This document shows positions 26,697 to 36,327 of a stretch of DNA of 64,000 nt, one piece after another (the first letter of the stretch is position 1; each line of letters opens with the position of its first letter). The notes under the pieces were generated by a model. It saw only the letters and a program-made list of their open reading frames with translations. It did not search any database and was not told the DNA's origin. Position numbers and translations under genes: made by a program. Origin of the DNA: UBA11872 sp965198285 (lineage in GTDB: Bacteria; Chloroflexota; UBA11872); assembly GCA_965198285.1 (NCBI GenBank), contig OZ240251.1:3100001-3164000 (forward strand), written 5' to 3'.

Positions 26697-28151
26697 ATGG
26701 CAGGTTTCCATACCGTCGGACCGAATCACGCGCTGATCGTCTCGGGCGGAACCGCGCAGCCGAAGCTCAAGGTCGGCGGCCGCATGTTCGTGCTGCCAAT
26801 CTTGCAAAAGGCGCAGCTCATTTCCCTCGAAGTCATGACCCTCCAGGTGAATACGGCCAGGGTCTACACCAAGGAGGGCGTCTCGGTCTCGGTCGACGGC
26901 GTCGCACAGGTGAAGGTCGGTCGCAGCGAAGAGGCCATTCGCACCGCGGCTGAGCAGTTCCTCGGCAAGAACGCCATGCAGATCGCCGAGGTCGCCCTGC
27001 AGACCCTCGAGGGTCAGCAGCGCGCCATCCTCGGCACGATGACCGTCGAGGACATCTACCGCGACCGCGTGGCCTTTGCCGAGCAGGTGCGCGACGTTGC
27101 GGCAACCGACATGACCAACATGGGGTTGGAGATTGTCAGCTTTGCTATCCGCGACATCCAGGATGAGCAGGGTTATCTCGAGGCCCTGGGCGTACGCAGG
27201 ACCGCCGAGGTCAAGCGAGACGCCGCCATCGGTGAAGCCCAGGCCGAACGCGACGCCGGCATTAAGGAAGCCCAAGCGGAGCAGCTGCGGCAGGCGGCGC
27301 GGTTTGCCGCCGACACCGAGATCGCCGAGTCCGAGCGCGACTTCCAAACGAGGAAGGCCGGGTACGACCAGGAGGTCAACGCCCGGCGCGCCGAGGCCGA
27401 GCTGGCCTACTCATTGCAGGAGGCCAAGACTCGCCAGCGGATCCGCGAGGAAGAGCTGCAGGTGGAGGTTGTCGAGAGGCAAAAGCAGATCGAGATTCAG
27501 GTGCAGGAAATCACCCGGCGCGAACGTGAGTTGGACGCCACGATTAGGCGCCCCGCCGAGGCCGAACGTGACCAGTTGGAACTGGTCGCCGAAGGTAACC
27601 GGCGGCGCATCAGGGTCGAGTCTGAAGCCGAGCGGTACAAGCTGGAGACCGTTGCCGAAGGTGAGCGCTCCAGGATCATCGCCGAGGCCCAGGCCGACGC
27701 CGAGTCAATCAGGCTCCGCGGCCAGGCGGACGCCGACGCGATCAGGGCCCGGGGTGAGGCCGGAGCCGACGCCACCAGAGCCCAAGGCCTTGCCGAGGCC
27801 CAGGCGATGAACAAGAAGGCCGACGCCTGGAAGGAATACGGCCAGGCGGCCATGATCCAGCAGCTGTTCGAATCGCTCCCGGACGTCGCGAGCGCAGTTG
27901 CAGAGCCCCTCGCCAAGACCGACAGCATCGTGGTGATCAGCAACGGCGGCGACAACGGATCGGGCGCTGGGGCCAGCAAGGTGACCCAGGACGTGTCGTC
28001 CACGATCGCGCAGCTGCCAGCCCTAGTGCAGTCGCTGACCGGGGTTGATCTGATCAGTTCGCTGAAGAATCTTCCGGGCATCGTCTCGGACGAGTCGCCG
28101 CAGAATGGCGCCGCCGGTGAGGAAGATGCGACGCCAGAGGAGGACAAGTAG
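26697..28151 (+). CDS. floT: Flotillin family protein
   Basis: 484 residues: N-terminal SPFH/band-7 domain (about 1-190; the start FHTVGPNHALIVSGG replaces the usual membrane hairpin) and a long coiled-coil flotillin domain (about 190-390) full of AEAQA-, EAER- and GQADA-type repeats, then an acidic tail ending EEDATPEEDK. Flotillins scaffold functional membrane microdomains. ATG 26697 has GGAGG 8 bases upstream. It pairs with the NfeD protease gene before it, as in yuaF-floT of Bacillus. Confidence 0.93.
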   Translation: MAGFHTVGPNHALIVSGGTAQPKLKVGGRMFVLPILQKAQLISLEVMTLQVNTARVYTKEGVSVSVDGVAQVKVGRSEEAIRTAAEQFLGKNAMQIAEVALQTLEGQQRAILGTMTVEDIYRDRVAFAEQVRDVAATDMTNMGLEIVSFAIRDIQDEQGYLEALGVRRTAEVKRDAAIGEAQAERDAGIKEAQAEQLRQAARFAADTEIAESERDFQTRKAGYDQEVNARRAEAELAYSLQEAKTRQRIREEELQVEVVERQKQIEIQVQEITRRERELDATIRRPAEAERDQLELVAEGNRRRIRVESEAERYKLETVAEGERSRIIAEAQADAESIRLRGQADADAIRARGEAGADATRAQGLAEAQAMNKKADAWKEYGQAAMIQQLFESLPDVASAVAEPLAKTDSIVVISNGGDNGSGAGASKVTQDVSSTIAQLPALVQSLTGVDLISSLKNLPGIVSDESPQNGAAGEEDATPEEDK

Positions 28152-28158
28152 CCGAACG

Positions 28159-28929
28159 CTAGTCGAGGTCGACGTCCAGGATGAAACGCGTGGCCCGTGA
28201 CGCACGCTTCCAGATATCTGGGCGGATATAGCGGCGCTGGTCGGTTTGCTGGGGATGCTCGCGCCCGATGAAGGCGCAGAAGATCCCGCGGCGACGTTGG
28301 CCTCTGGTTCGATTGCGGGTGCCGCCGTGCCAGGTGTGGCCGTTGAACACGGCGACGGAGCCGGCCGGCGCCACCAGGTACTCCTCCTCGGGATGCGGCG
28401 CCATGACGTCGGCCAGCACGTTTCTGGGGTGTCGCTCTCGATGGCTTCCGGGAACCAGGCGCGTGCAGCCGTTGTCTCGGGTGAAGTCGTCAAGCAGCCA
28501 GATTGAGTTACAGACGTGGGCATGCCCGTCGTGGTCGTCCGCGTCTGACCAGTCGGCGTGCAGCCCCTGAAGCCCTTCGCCGGGGAGCGCGTCACGCCCG
28601 TTAAGGGAGTGGAGTTTCATGTCGCGCCCAATGACGTGATGCGCCGCGGACAGGACGACCGGATGCGTGTAGATGGGGTCGAAGACCGAGCCCTTGTTAA
28701 CCAGATCGGCCAGACGTCGCGCGCCGGCCTCCTGGCTGACCTCGATGCCCGCGGCGGTGCCTTCCTCGGTGCAAACCTGTTCAAACCGCACGCGTAATTC
28801 CGCTAGCCACGGTCCGTCAATCAAGCCGCAAAACACCGTGTAGCCCTTGTCGTCCAGGTCTGCCCGGTTCTGGCTGGGCAGGGTGTCCGAGGTGACGCCC
28901 AGGTCTTGCAGCGCTTTGGCCATGTTCAT
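28159..28929 (-). CDS. Phytanoyl-CoA dioxygenase (PhyH) family protein
   Basis: 256 residues, an Fe(II)/2-oxoglutarate-dependent dioxygenase of the double-stranded beta-helix fold. The iron ligands are the HxD in LHADWSD and the distal His in NGHTWHGGTRN, with an Arg-rich 2OG region after it. ATG 28929 is chosen because GGAG lies 7 bases upstream; it begins just after the stop of the AAC(3)-like gene, so both belong to one minus-strand operon. The substrate is unknown; in this setting it may hydroxylate a sugar-derived or organic-acid compound. Confidence 0.85.
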   Translation of the reverse strand: MNMAKALQDLGVTSDTLPSQNRADLDDKGYTVFCGLIDGPWLAELRVRFEQVCTEEGTAAGIEVSQEAGARRLADLVNKGSVFDPIYTHPVVLSAAHHVIGRDMKLHSLNGRDALPGEGLQGLHADWSDADDHDGHAHVCNSIWLLDDFTRDNGCTRLVPGSHRERHPRNVLADVMAPHPEEEYLVAPAGSVAVFNGHTWHGGTRNRTRGQRRRGIFCAFIGREHPQQTDQRRYIRPDIWKRASRATRFILDVDLD

Positions 28930-28933
28930 CTCG

Positions 28934-29812
28934 TCACTCCACGCCATACATGCGGTCCGGGTCGGCCACGCAGTGCTCGCCTCGGTCCGTCTCGATGGTG
29001 TGGCCGTAGGCCAATGGGGTGACTACTCCGTCCTGTCTGAGAAATGCGAGGTCATCTTGTTCGTAGAGCTCGCGCGCCATTCGGCGCAGATCGTGTCCGC
29101 CGAACAGGCGCGCAACGGCATTTCCCACCTCGCCGACCCGGACCAAGCCGGCGTCTTCCATGCGCTGGCCCAGCCGGTTGAAATCGCTGCCGGGGTGCCC
29201 GGGCTGCGGCGGGCAGCCGACGCTGACGAGCGGCGCGAGCGAGCCGTCCGCGCGGCGCATCGTGGTCTCGATCCGAACGGCCTTTCGATACGGTACCTTC
29301 AACTCGATTTCGGAGACGTGTACCGCCGTGAGGTTCTGGTAGGGCACGCCCAGCAGGAGGTACCGGCCGTCACGGTCGCGGATCTGCCGCATGGGACTGT
29401 CGGCGTCCCAGGCCGATTCGCCACCGGAGGTAACGATGGCCTCGGCGAGCGGGCCGATGGCGGCAACGCTGTGCCAGAGATGAATGCTGCGGCGAGCCTT
29501 GGGATGCCGGCGGGCGGCATCCGAAATCGCACCCATGAGCGACGGCGTGCGCAGCGGATCGAACACGAACCCCGGCTCGCGGGCGAGCGGATAGGTGAAC
29601 GTTGGAACCACCAGGGTTCCCTCAGGTCCCAGCGCCTCCAGTAAAGCGGCCATCACCGTGTCGGCGCCGCCGGCCACGTGCCCCAGGCTGCGCAGCGAAC
29701 TGTGCACCATCACAAGCCCGCCACGCGGCACGCCGAGGCGGGTGAGGTCTCGAATGATGGCCGCGCGGTCCAGTGGTTCGGTCCGCTGCTGACGCTCAGG
29801 CTCGGTATTCAT
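28934..29812 (-). CDS. AAC(3)-fold N-acetyltransferase family protein
   Basis: 292 residues. Marks of the aminoglycoside 3-N-acetyltransferase/YokD family are clear: VMVHSSLRSLGHVAGGADTV, GPEGTLVVPTFTY, and LLGVPYQNLTAVHVSE. The family acetylates amino groups using acetyl-CoA. Here it lies inside a catabolic operon, overlapping the Gfo/Idh gene by 17 bases, so an amino-sugar or similar metabolite is a more natural substrate than an antibiotic. I see no sign of a resistance cassette. Confidence 0.82.
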   Translation of the reverse strand: MNTEPERQQRTEPLDRAAIIRDLTRLGVPRGGLVMVHSSLRSLGHVAGGADTVMAALLEALGPEGTLVVPTFTYPLAREPGFVFDPLRTPSLMGAISDAARRHPKARRSIHLWHSVAAIGPLAEAIVTSGGESAWDADSPMRQIRDRDGRYLLLGVPYQNLTAVHVSEIELKVPYRKAVRIETTMRRADGSLAPLVSVGCPPQPGHPGSDFNRLGQRMEDAGLVRVGEVGNAVARLFGGHDLRRMARELYEQDDLAFLRQDGVVTPLAYGHTIETDRGEHCVADPDRMYGVE

Positions 29813-30878
29813 CTAGTCCCAACCCATTGAGATCCGCCACGACGCCCTGCTCCTCGGCCTCGTATAGCCGCCAGACTAACCGCAGGCCCTGCAGGCTGCC
29901 GGGGCCGTCAGTCCGGGGCCTGGCCCCGGTCTCGACGCAGTCGAGGAAGTGGGACAGCTCAGCGACCCGCGCAACTCGCCCCAGTTCGACGCGCACGGCG
30001 TCGTTCAGACGGGGTTGGATGCCGGCGCTGGCGTCAAGCAAAACCTCGGTTCGGCTAGCCACGCGTTGCTCACCACGCAGGTTCGTGTGCGCCAGCAGTT
30101 GCCCGTTGGTGAAGTCTATTTCCAGCATGCCCTCGGTGCAGTGGGCCTGGAACGAGTAGCCGAGCTTCGTGCCGCGGGCGCCCCAGGTGCCGAAGTGGTA
30201 GCCGAGCGCTCCGCCCTCGAACTCGATGGCGACGTGGCTGGTGCCTTCGCGCTCCATCCAGGGCGTACCGGTGTTGGTGCCGAGGTGGCTGCCGCGAACC
30301 GGGCGTCCCAGGTACCAGAGCAGGATGTCGATGTAGTGGCAGCCGTGGCTGAAAAGCTGGCCGCCGCCCAGCGAAGCCACCGTCGTAAGGCCCGGATAGG
30401 CGGGCAAGCGGGTGTATTGCTCGGTCCAGATCGAAACCTGGAACACATCGCCGTAGGCCCGCTGGTCCAGCAGTTCCTTCATGCGGACAACGAGGGGATT
30501 GAACCGCATCACGTAGGCGGTCATGAGCACGCGGCGGGATCGCTCGGAGGCCTTGATCAGATCGAGGCAGTGCTCCTCCGTGGTGGCCATCGGCTTCTCG
30601 AGCAGGACGTGCTTGCCCGCGTCCAGAAAGAACCTGGCCGCGGGATGGTGCAGGCGGTGGGGCAGGGCGATCAGAACGCCGTCCACGTCGTCCATTACTG
30701 CCTCGTAGTCGGTGGTGGGGCGGCAGGATTCGAACTGGTCGGCTACGGCTTCCGCGCGCTCAGGCTCGATGTCGACTGCGGCCGTCACGCGAACCCGGTC
30801 CTCGAGCTGATCGAACCCTTCGGCGTGCCGCGAACCCATGCCGCCACAGCCGATGAGTCCCAGCCGGAAGATCGTCAC
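29796..30878 (-). CDS. Gfo/Idh/MocA family oxidoreductase
   Basis: 360 residues. Rossmann motif GLIGCGGMGSRHAEGF at the N-terminus, LEKPMATTEEH with the conserved Lys, and FSHGCHYIDILLWYLG with the likely catalytic His/Asp. The GTG start at 30878 places the first beta-strand at residue 3. It likely oxidises a sugar or sugar acid with NAD(P). It lies downstream of the enolase-superfamily gene in the same direction, separated by 317 bases, and overlaps the AAC(3)-like gene. Confidence 0.86.
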   Translation of the reverse strand: MTIFRLGLIGCGGMGSRHAEGFDQLEDRVRVTAAVDIEPERAEAVADQFESCRPTTDYEAVMDDVDGVLIALPHRLHHPAARFFLDAGKHVLLEKPMATTEEHCLDLIKASERSRRVLMTAYVMRFNPLVVRMKELLDQRAYGDVFQVSIWTEQYTRLPAYPGLTTVASLGGGQLFSHGCHYIDILLWYLGRPVRGSHLGTNTGTPWMEREGTSHVAIEFEGGALGYHFGTWGARGTKLGYSFQAHCTEGMLEIDFTNGQLLAHTNLRGEQRVASRTEVLLDASAGIQPRLNDAVRVELGRVARVAELSHFLDCVETGARPRTDGPGSLQGLRLVWRLYEAEEQGVVADLNGLGLDEYRA

Positions 30879-31195
30879 TGGCGCGCCTCCCCCAGCCTCA
30901 ATCGACCAAAGCTGGGTATGTGACTTGGAGACCTTTTCGCTCCTTAGGCTGGCTAGCCTGGCCCGATCCATTGGCTTCGCCCACGACCAACATCGCTACA
31001 TTGCGCGTTCCCTGGATGAGGTCCCCGTCCGCCCTCGTCGAGCGCAAAGGCCTACGGGTGCCGCCGCTCGTCACCGCATGCCGGGAAGCCCGCATCCGGA
31101 TTTGAACCGGAGACCTCGGTCTTGCAACTGTCCGGTCATAACGCACGAATCGGATGCTGCAACGCGGGAGTCAGCGCCACATCTTAGCCAGTGAG
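30879..31195. other. 317-base gap without a gene, holding a tRNA fragment
   Basis: No reading frame here looks coding. The only structure I see is the tRNA 3'-half remnant at 31087-31127 on the minus strand and the short inverted pair GCATCCG/CGGATGC around it. Both flanking genes are on the minus strand, so the gap interrupts an otherwise tight operon. Confidence 0.6.
31087..31127 (-). pseudogene. 3'-half tRNA remnant (Ala- or Thr-like)
   Basis: Read on the minus strand, the segment holds, in order, the right half of an anticodon loop and stem (TTGCAA, GACCG), a 5-base variable loop AGGTC, a perfect T-arm (TCCGG-TTCAAAT-CCGGA) and the acceptor 3' strand TGCGGGC with T. The matching 5' acceptor GCCCGCA and the D-arm are missing upstream, so it cannot be a working tRNA. 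Such 3' ends are what integrating elements leave at attachment sites. Confidence 0.5.
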
Positions 31196-32293
31196 TCAGT
31201 CGATCCCATACTTGCTAACCGCCACCGGATCGAGTTCGAGGCCGAGGCCGGGTTTGGTGGAGTCGGGGGTCCAGTTGTCGCCGGCTGGTTCGGGGAACTC
31301 GGTGAAGATGGCCCGATCGGCGATCTCGAAGGTGCTGAGGATCTCGACGACCTGCATGTTGGGGGTGGCGCAGGCGAGGTGGAGGTGGACGAGTTGATAG
31401 GCATGCGAGGCGACGGGGATGTTGAAGGCCTCGGCCAGGTGGGCGACTTTGAGCCATTCGGTGACACCGCCGACGCGGGCGACATCGGGCTGCGCGATGT
31501 CGGCCGCGGCGCGGCTGAGCAGGTCCTTGAATCCGTACTTGGTGTACTCGTGCTCGCCGGTGGCTATGGGCACGGTGAGAGTCGCAGCAATGCGGGCTAG
31601 CCCTTCGATGTCGTCGGCCAGGACAGGCTCCTCGTACCAGTCGATTCCCGAGTCCTCGAATCTGCGGCCCAACACAATGGCCTGCTTGGCGGTGTAGGCG
31701 TTGTTGGCGTCGATGTAGAGCTCGACGTCATCGCCGAGCGCACGGCGAACAGCGGCGACGCGGCGAACGTCTGCCTCGGGTTGCGTGCCGAAGTCCATGC
31801 CGACCTTCATCTTGACGCGGTGCATGCCGCGCTCGACGTAGCCGAGTTGCTCGTCGATGAGCTCGCTGTCCGTGTAGTTGGTCCAGCCGCCGCTGCCGTA
31901 GATGGGCGTGGAGTCGCGACAGGGACCCAGCAGCTTGAACAGGGGGAGGCCAAGGGTCCGCGCCTTGAGATCCCAGAGCGCAATGTCAACGGCGGAAATG
32001 GCCTGGAACGCCAGCCCTTTGCGCCCGACGCCACGCACGCGCCAGAACATTTCCTGCCACAAGCCTTCGATGTTGAGCGGATCGGCGCCCAGCAGGATTT
32101 CCTTGAGGTCGTGCTCGATGACGGCGCGGATGCCGCGCGAGGGCGCTGTCATGCCAAGTCCCTCGTGCCCTTCGTCATTACGGATCTGGACGAAGCAGTA
32201 GCCGCCAGCATCAATCTTTGGGGCGGTTCCGTCTGACACGGGCACGGCGCGCGGAACGATGATGAGCGTGGTTCGAACGTCAGTAATCTTCAC
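31196..32293 (-). CDS. Mandelate racemase/muconate lactonizing (enolase superfamily) enzyme
   Basis: 365 residues: N-terminal capping domain and C-terminal barrel. Active-site residues of the mandelate racemase subgroup are present: KMK (Lys161, Lys163), metal ligands Asp195 (YIDANNAYT), Glu221 (YEEP) and Glu247 (GEHEY), and His297 (SHAYQ) with Asp270 as its partner. Such enzymes dehydrate sugar acids or racemise alpha-hydroxy acids. The operon context (transporter, Gfo/Idh, sialidase-like protein) favours an acid-sugar dehydratase. Confidence 0.88.
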   Translation of the reverse strand: MKITDVRTTLIIVPRAVPVSDGTAPKIDAGGYCFVQIRNDEGHEGLGMTAPSRGIRAVIEHDLKEILLGADPLNIEGLWQEMFWRVRGVGRKGLAFQAISAVDIALWDLKARTLGLPLFKLLGPCRDSTPIYGSGGWTNYTDSELIDEQLGYVERGMHRVKMKVGMDFGTQPEADVRRVAAVRRALGDDVELYIDANNAYTAKQAIVLGRRFEDSGIDWYEEPVLADDIEGLARIAATLTVPIATGEHEYTKYGFKDLLSRAAADIAQPDVARVGGVTEWLKVAHLAEAFNIPVASHAYQLVHLHLACATPNMQVVEILSTFEIADRAIFTEFPEPAGDNWTPDSTKPGLGLELDPVAVSKYGID

Positions 32294-32360
32294 GGCGTCG
32301 CTCCTGTCAGTTCTGGGAGCACCGGGAAGTGTGCTCGGGGTCGTGAGGTTCGGGCGCCAA

Positions 32361-34139
32361 TCATTGATTCCACCACTTGCGCCAGCGGTTGGTGGCGACG
32401 AACAGGCGCTGGAACTGGTTGAACCAGTAGACAGTCAGGAACTCATCGCCGGACAGTGGAACCGTAACCGGATAGCCGATGTCGCCATTGAGCAGATCGT
32501 CGCGCAAGATGCGGGTGTTGCGCCGGACGTCCCAGGTGGCGCCTTCATCGAAGCTGACCGCCAGGCGGATGCTGGTGGCGTCGTCCAGAGCACCCTCGCG
32601 CCGCAGGCGACGGCCGTAGCTGCAGAGCAACTCGCCCGAGTCCAGCGTGATCAAGCGCGCGCGGTGGCCGTAGCTGGGCAGGGGCGTCTCGATCCAGTCG
32701 GTCCAGGTGCGGCCGTCGTCTTCGGAAACCGATTGCAGTTGGTTGCCGCGATCGATACGCACGAGCGCGACGAGTTTTCCGGAGGGTGTGCGAGCGAGGG
32801 TGGTCTCGGGGTAGCGGGCCGGCACGGGAATGTCGCCGATCATGGCGTGGAAGCGCCAGCTTTGGCCGCCATCGTCGGACACGAAGACGGAGGCGGAGGG
32901 CTGCGGGTGGTTGCACGTGGAACAGGGGAGCAGCAGTCGGCCATCAGGTAGCTCGACCGCGGGGGCGTGGACGACGATCCAGTCGAGGGGACCGGGATCG
33001 ATGGTTTCGGGCTCTTGGGTCCAGGTGCGGCCGCCGTCGCTCGAGCGGATGAGCAGGGTCTCGTGGATGCGCTCGCCGGACCGCGGCGCCCGACGCTCGC
33101 CGCGGTTGTCGTAGGCGGTGTACGAGAACCAGGTGAGCATGACGGTTCCATCCGGAAGCGGGTGCAGGACGGGGTCGCGACTGTCGACGGGCCAGGGGCA
33201 GCGCCCTACCTCCCGCGGTGACGACCAGGTGCGGCCACGATCATCAGAGGTTATGAGCCGGATGTGGCCGTCGGCGGCCATGTGTTCAAGCGCAGCCCGC
33301 CAGACGACGAGGAGCCGGCCGTCAGCGGTGCGCGCCAGGTCGGGTCCGTTTGCGTGCTCGCGTCCGGCGGAGAAGATGATCGACTCCTCGGACTGGAGTT
33401 GGTTGGTTTGCAGCTCGGGATAGACGCGCCGGGCCAAGGCGTTGAGCGAGCGCTGGAGTTGAATGACGTCGCGCTGGAGGGCTTCGATTTGTTGATCGTT
33501 GGTGCGTGGGCTGACCTCCAGCATGTCGCGGCGCTCTTTGACCATGAAGAAGGCGTCGCGGTCATATGTCTCCGGCTCAAGCTCAACTCGCAGCGTGCAG
33601 GGCTGGTCGGCCGTGACGTCGGATGCGGGGACCTCCAGTTCAAGACGGCCGCTGTTGCCGTGCATTTCGCTCTGGCGTTCCCAGCCATCGAAGGGCATTT
33701 GGGCGCGCTTAGGGGTCCAGTCAAGCGCGAAGTCGCCTTCACGCCAGCGCCAGGGGATGCGCAGTCCGAGGTCGAAGGTGAGGGCGCGCAGGCCATTGAC
33801 GGAGAGGTGGGCTCGGCAGGGCGTGTCCCGGTTGTGCGGTTGGTTCGACGTTGCTACGGCGAGGACGAAGACGGTGGGTCGGCTGTCGGGAACGGCGGCC
33901 GTGAGCCACACGACGCCCAGGTCCTCGCCCTCGGCCCTGACCCAGGGGGCCGGGGTCCACCAGCCACGTGACTGGCCGCGAAAGTCAAAGCCCGGTTCCA
34001 CGGCGGGCACGGACCAGGTGGGGCCGCCAGGGGCAGAGACAATTCGGTCGAATCCCTCCACGTACTGCCAGCCGATGTCCGCCCGACGATCCTCGGGCAA
34101 CGGCGTGGTGGCGTCGTCCTGTGCCGGTCGCAACGTCAT
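32361..34139 (-). CDS. Sialidase-like BNR/Asp-box beta-propeller protein
   Basis: 592 residues without a signal peptide. Residues 1-210 or so form a beta-rich, Trp-rich module; about 215-240 is a short coiled coil (DQQIEALQRDVIQLQRSL); the rest is a propeller with five Asp boxes: SDDRGRTW (298), SSDGGRTW (367), SDDGGQSW (421), SEDDGRTW (472) and SFDEGATW (529). Asp boxes are typical of exo-sialidases but also of other propellers, and the catalytic Arg triad is not certain. ATG 34139 has AGGAGAG upstream. Its cytoplasmic location suggests action on an imported glycoside. Confidence 0.75.
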   Translation of the reverse strand: MTLRPAQDDATTPLPEDRRADIGWQYVEGFDRIVSAPGGPTWSVPAVEPGFDFRGQSRGWWTPAPWVRAEGEDLGVVWLTAAVPDSRPTVFVLAVATSNQPHNRDTPCRAHLSVNGLRALTFDLGLRIPWRWREGDFALDWTPKRAQMPFDGWERQSEMHGNSGRLELEVPASDVTADQPCTLRVELEPETYDRDAFFMVKERRDMLEVSPRTNDQQIEALQRDVIQLQRSLNALARRVYPELQTNQLQSEESIIFSAGREHANGPDLARTADGRLLVVWRAALEHMAADGHIRLITSDDRGRTWSSPREVGRCPWPVDSRDPVLHPLPDGTVMLTWFSYTAYDNRGERRAPRSGERIHETLLIRSSDGGRTWTQEPETIDPGPLDWIVVHAPAVELPDGRLLLPCSTCNHPQPSASVFVSDDGGQSWRFHAMIGDIPVPARYPETTLARTPSGKLVALVRIDRGNQLQSVSEDDGRTWTDWIETPLPSYGHRARLITLDSGELLCSYGRRLRREGALDDATSIRLAVSFDEGATWDVRRNTRILRDDLLNGDIGYPVTVPLSGDEFLTVYWFNQFQRLFVATNRWRKWWNQ

Positions 34140-34334
34140 GGCCCTCTCCTGTGTCTCCAAGCGATCAGCGTCGCTTTCTAGCGCGGACCACCGCGTCCTG
34201 AAAAGGCACGTGCCAATCTCGGCGCGGCCCCACACCCCACCGTTGACCTTCGGCGTCTCGACGATCCTCGTCCGACATTCTCCCGCACACGATCCGCGCG
34301 GCCCGTAGGAATCACTTTAGGCGGCTCACGCCAC

Positions 34335-35249
34335 TCAGCCTTTGATTCCGGTAAGAGCAATGCCGCGAACAAATTGCTTTTGAGCAACGAAGAACACGAC
34401 GATCATCGGCCCAACCATGATCACGGCGCCAGCCATCAGCAGATGGAATTCAGTGCCCCACTGACCCGTAAACCACCGCATGCCCACTGCCAGCGTAAGA
34501 TTCTCGGTATGCAGCAAATAGATGAGCGGTTCAAGAAAGTCGTTCCACCTATTCATAAAGGAGAACACCGCAACGGTGGCGATCGCAGGCACGGACAGTG
34601 GGATAATGATCGTTCGCAGAATCTGCAGCAGACTTGCACCGTCGATTTCCGCCGCATCGTCGAGTTCTTTGGGCAGCGATAGGAAAAACTGCCTAAGGAT
34701 GAATATGTAGAACGGCGTGGCAAAGAACCTCGGTACGATGAGCGGCCACAAGGTGTCGATCCATCCGAGCCGGAAGAATATCAGCCACTTTGGCACGAGC
34801 GTAACCGCGCCGGGCAACATCATCGTTGCCAGCACGCCGATGAAGAGCTTGTCTCGGCCCGCCATCTTTGTTCGTGCGAAACCAAAGGCGACAGCCACGC
34901 TTGTCACCGTCTCTGCAATCACACTCACGCCCGTTACGATTAGCGAATTTTTGACCCATGACAACGTGGGCCCGTTTGTCCACATCTGCACGTAATTATC
35001 CCAGACGGGCGGTATCGGTATAATCACTGGAGGCCAAGCATAGAGTTCGTGCTCAGCCGTGAGCGACGTCCGAAGCATATAGAACAGTGGAAACGTATAT
35101 GCGAGACTTGTGACAATCAGGATTGTGTACAGGAGTAGCCGAGAGTATATTCGGCTGCGCTTACGCCAGGCCGAGCGATTGATGCTGCTGAATCCAGGCC
35201 GGGGCATGCTTGAGCTCAGGGGGGCGTTTCTTGAAGTTTTGCTTGCCAC
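34335..35249 (-). CDS. ABC sugar transporter permease (MalG/UgpE type)
   Basis: 304 residues, six membrane segments, with the EAA loop that contacts the ATPase in ELDDAAEIDGASLLQILRTIIIPLSVPA. This is the second inner-membrane subunit of a CUT1-type sugar importer. It starts directly after the MalF-type permease stop. Base composition here and in the next gene is visibly more AT-rich than in the flanking enzymes. No ATPase gene follows in this operon. Confidence 0.92.
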   Translation of the reverse strand: MASKTSRNAPLSSSMPRPGFSSINRSAWRKRSRIYSRLLLYTILIVTSLAYTFPLFYMLRTSLTAEHELYAWPPVIIPIPPVWDNYVQMWTNGPTLSWVKNSLIVTGVSVIAETVTSVAVAFGFARTKMAGRDKLFIGVLATMMLPGAVTLVPKWLIFFRLGWIDTLWPLIVPRFFATPFYIFILRQFFLSLPKELDDAAEIDGASLLQILRTIIIPLSVPAIATVAVFSFMNRWNDFLEPLIYLLHTENLTLAVGMRWFTGQWGTEFHLLMAGAVIMVGPMIVVFFVAQKQFVRGIALTGIKG

Positions 35250-36206
35250 TTATAATGCTTCTTGGTACTCATAATAGACCCAGCGTCGGGCAATCACAAA
35301 TTGGACAGCGGTAGCCAGCATGATAATTATGAACAATACCCACGAGAACGCCGCTGCGTATCCCATCCTGAAGGTTACCCATGCTGTTTCCCAGATATAG
35401 AGCAGTACAAAGAGGGTTGAATTGTCCGGCCCGCCTTCGGTCATTAGCAGGGCCTGGGTGACAACCTGAAAAGAGCTGATCACGCCGAGGATCATCACGA
35501 GGAATATGTACGGTGTCATCATTGGTATGGTTACGTGCCGTAGCTTGGCCCAGCGGCCACCACCATCGACCTCCGCGGCTTCGTAGAGATGTTGCGGAAC
35601 TCCTTGCAAGCCGGCCAGGAAGATAATCATCGACGAGCCCATGCCCCAGAAGCTCATGATGATGAGCGCCGGCATTGCCCAGTTGGGATCCGCGAGCCAG
35701 TGCGGGCCGCGGATACCAAACCATCCAAGGAAGGCGTTGACTGCCCCGTTGGGAGCGAACATCCAGATCCAGATCAACGCCATCCCGACCCCCGAAGTTA
35801 CGGACGGAATGTAGAACATCGTGCGATAGACAGGCAGCCCCCTGACCTTCTGATTGAGGAACCCGGCCACGGCAAAGGCGATCAGGGTCGTGCCGGGGAC
35901 GTGGACGAGGGTGTAGTAGGCGGTATTCCAGAGACTCCGGCGAGCCATCTCGTCGTCCCACAACGCCTGGAAGTTGCGCAGCCCAACCCAGCTTGCCTCG
36001 CCGGCCAGGTCCCACTTCATAAACGACAGAACCAGAGCGGCTAGGTATGGGAACAGGTCAAGGAAGATAAAACCAAGGATCCAGGGAAAGATGAACAGCC
36101 AACCCGCATGCCTTCTTTGCCACGAGAGACGACGTGGCGATCCCGACTCTTTGTCCCGCCGGCCTAGTTTAAGCGGCAAGCGCCGCTGTCCAGGGTTTGC
36201 CTTCAT
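35250..36206 (-). CDS. ABC sugar transporter permease (MalF/UgpA type)
   Basis: 318 residues with six main membrane segments after a charged N-terminus. The EAA loop reads HLYEAAEVDGGGRWAKLRHVTIPMMTPY. It forms the membrane channel of a CUT1 importer together with the next permease (stop and start adjoin at 35249/35250). The binding-protein gene lies upstream, separated by 176 bases that contain a perfect stem-loop. Confidence 0.92.
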   Translation of the reverse strand: MKANPGQRRLPLKLGRRDKESGSPRRLSWQRRHAGWLFIFPWILGFIFLDLFPYLAALVLSFMKWDLAGEASWVGLRNFQALWDDEMARRSLWNTAYYTLVHVPGTTLIAFAVAGFLNQKVRGLPVYRTMFYIPSVTSGVGMALIWIWMFAPNGAVNAFLGWFGIRGPHWLADPNWAMPALIIMSFWGMGSSMIIFLAGLQGVPQHLYEAAEVDGGGRWAKLRHVTIPMMTPYIFLVMILGVISSFQVVTQALLMTEGGPDNSTLFVLLYIWETAWVTFRMGYAAAFSWVLFIIIMLATAVQFVIARRWVYYEYQEAL

Positions 36207-36327
36207 TCGGTGCCGTGCTCCCGAGACGGGACCCGCATGTCGCGAAGTGGCCGCCTCACGGACGCAGCAGCCCCTCGGTCTGTCCCGGCCAGCATGCCGG
36301 CGCTATCCATGCTTCAAACCAGCAGCA

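Noticed and set aside
28934..29812. Aminoglycoside resistance gene
   Set aside because: The AAC(3) fold is clear, but the gene is embedded in a catabolic operon with no mobile-element context, so clinical-type resistance is not supported.
31080..31170. Complete tRNA gene on the minus strand
   Set aside because: The T-arm and acceptor 3' strand are good, but the 5' acceptor, D-arm and left anticodon stem do not pair. Only a 3'-half remnant is supported.
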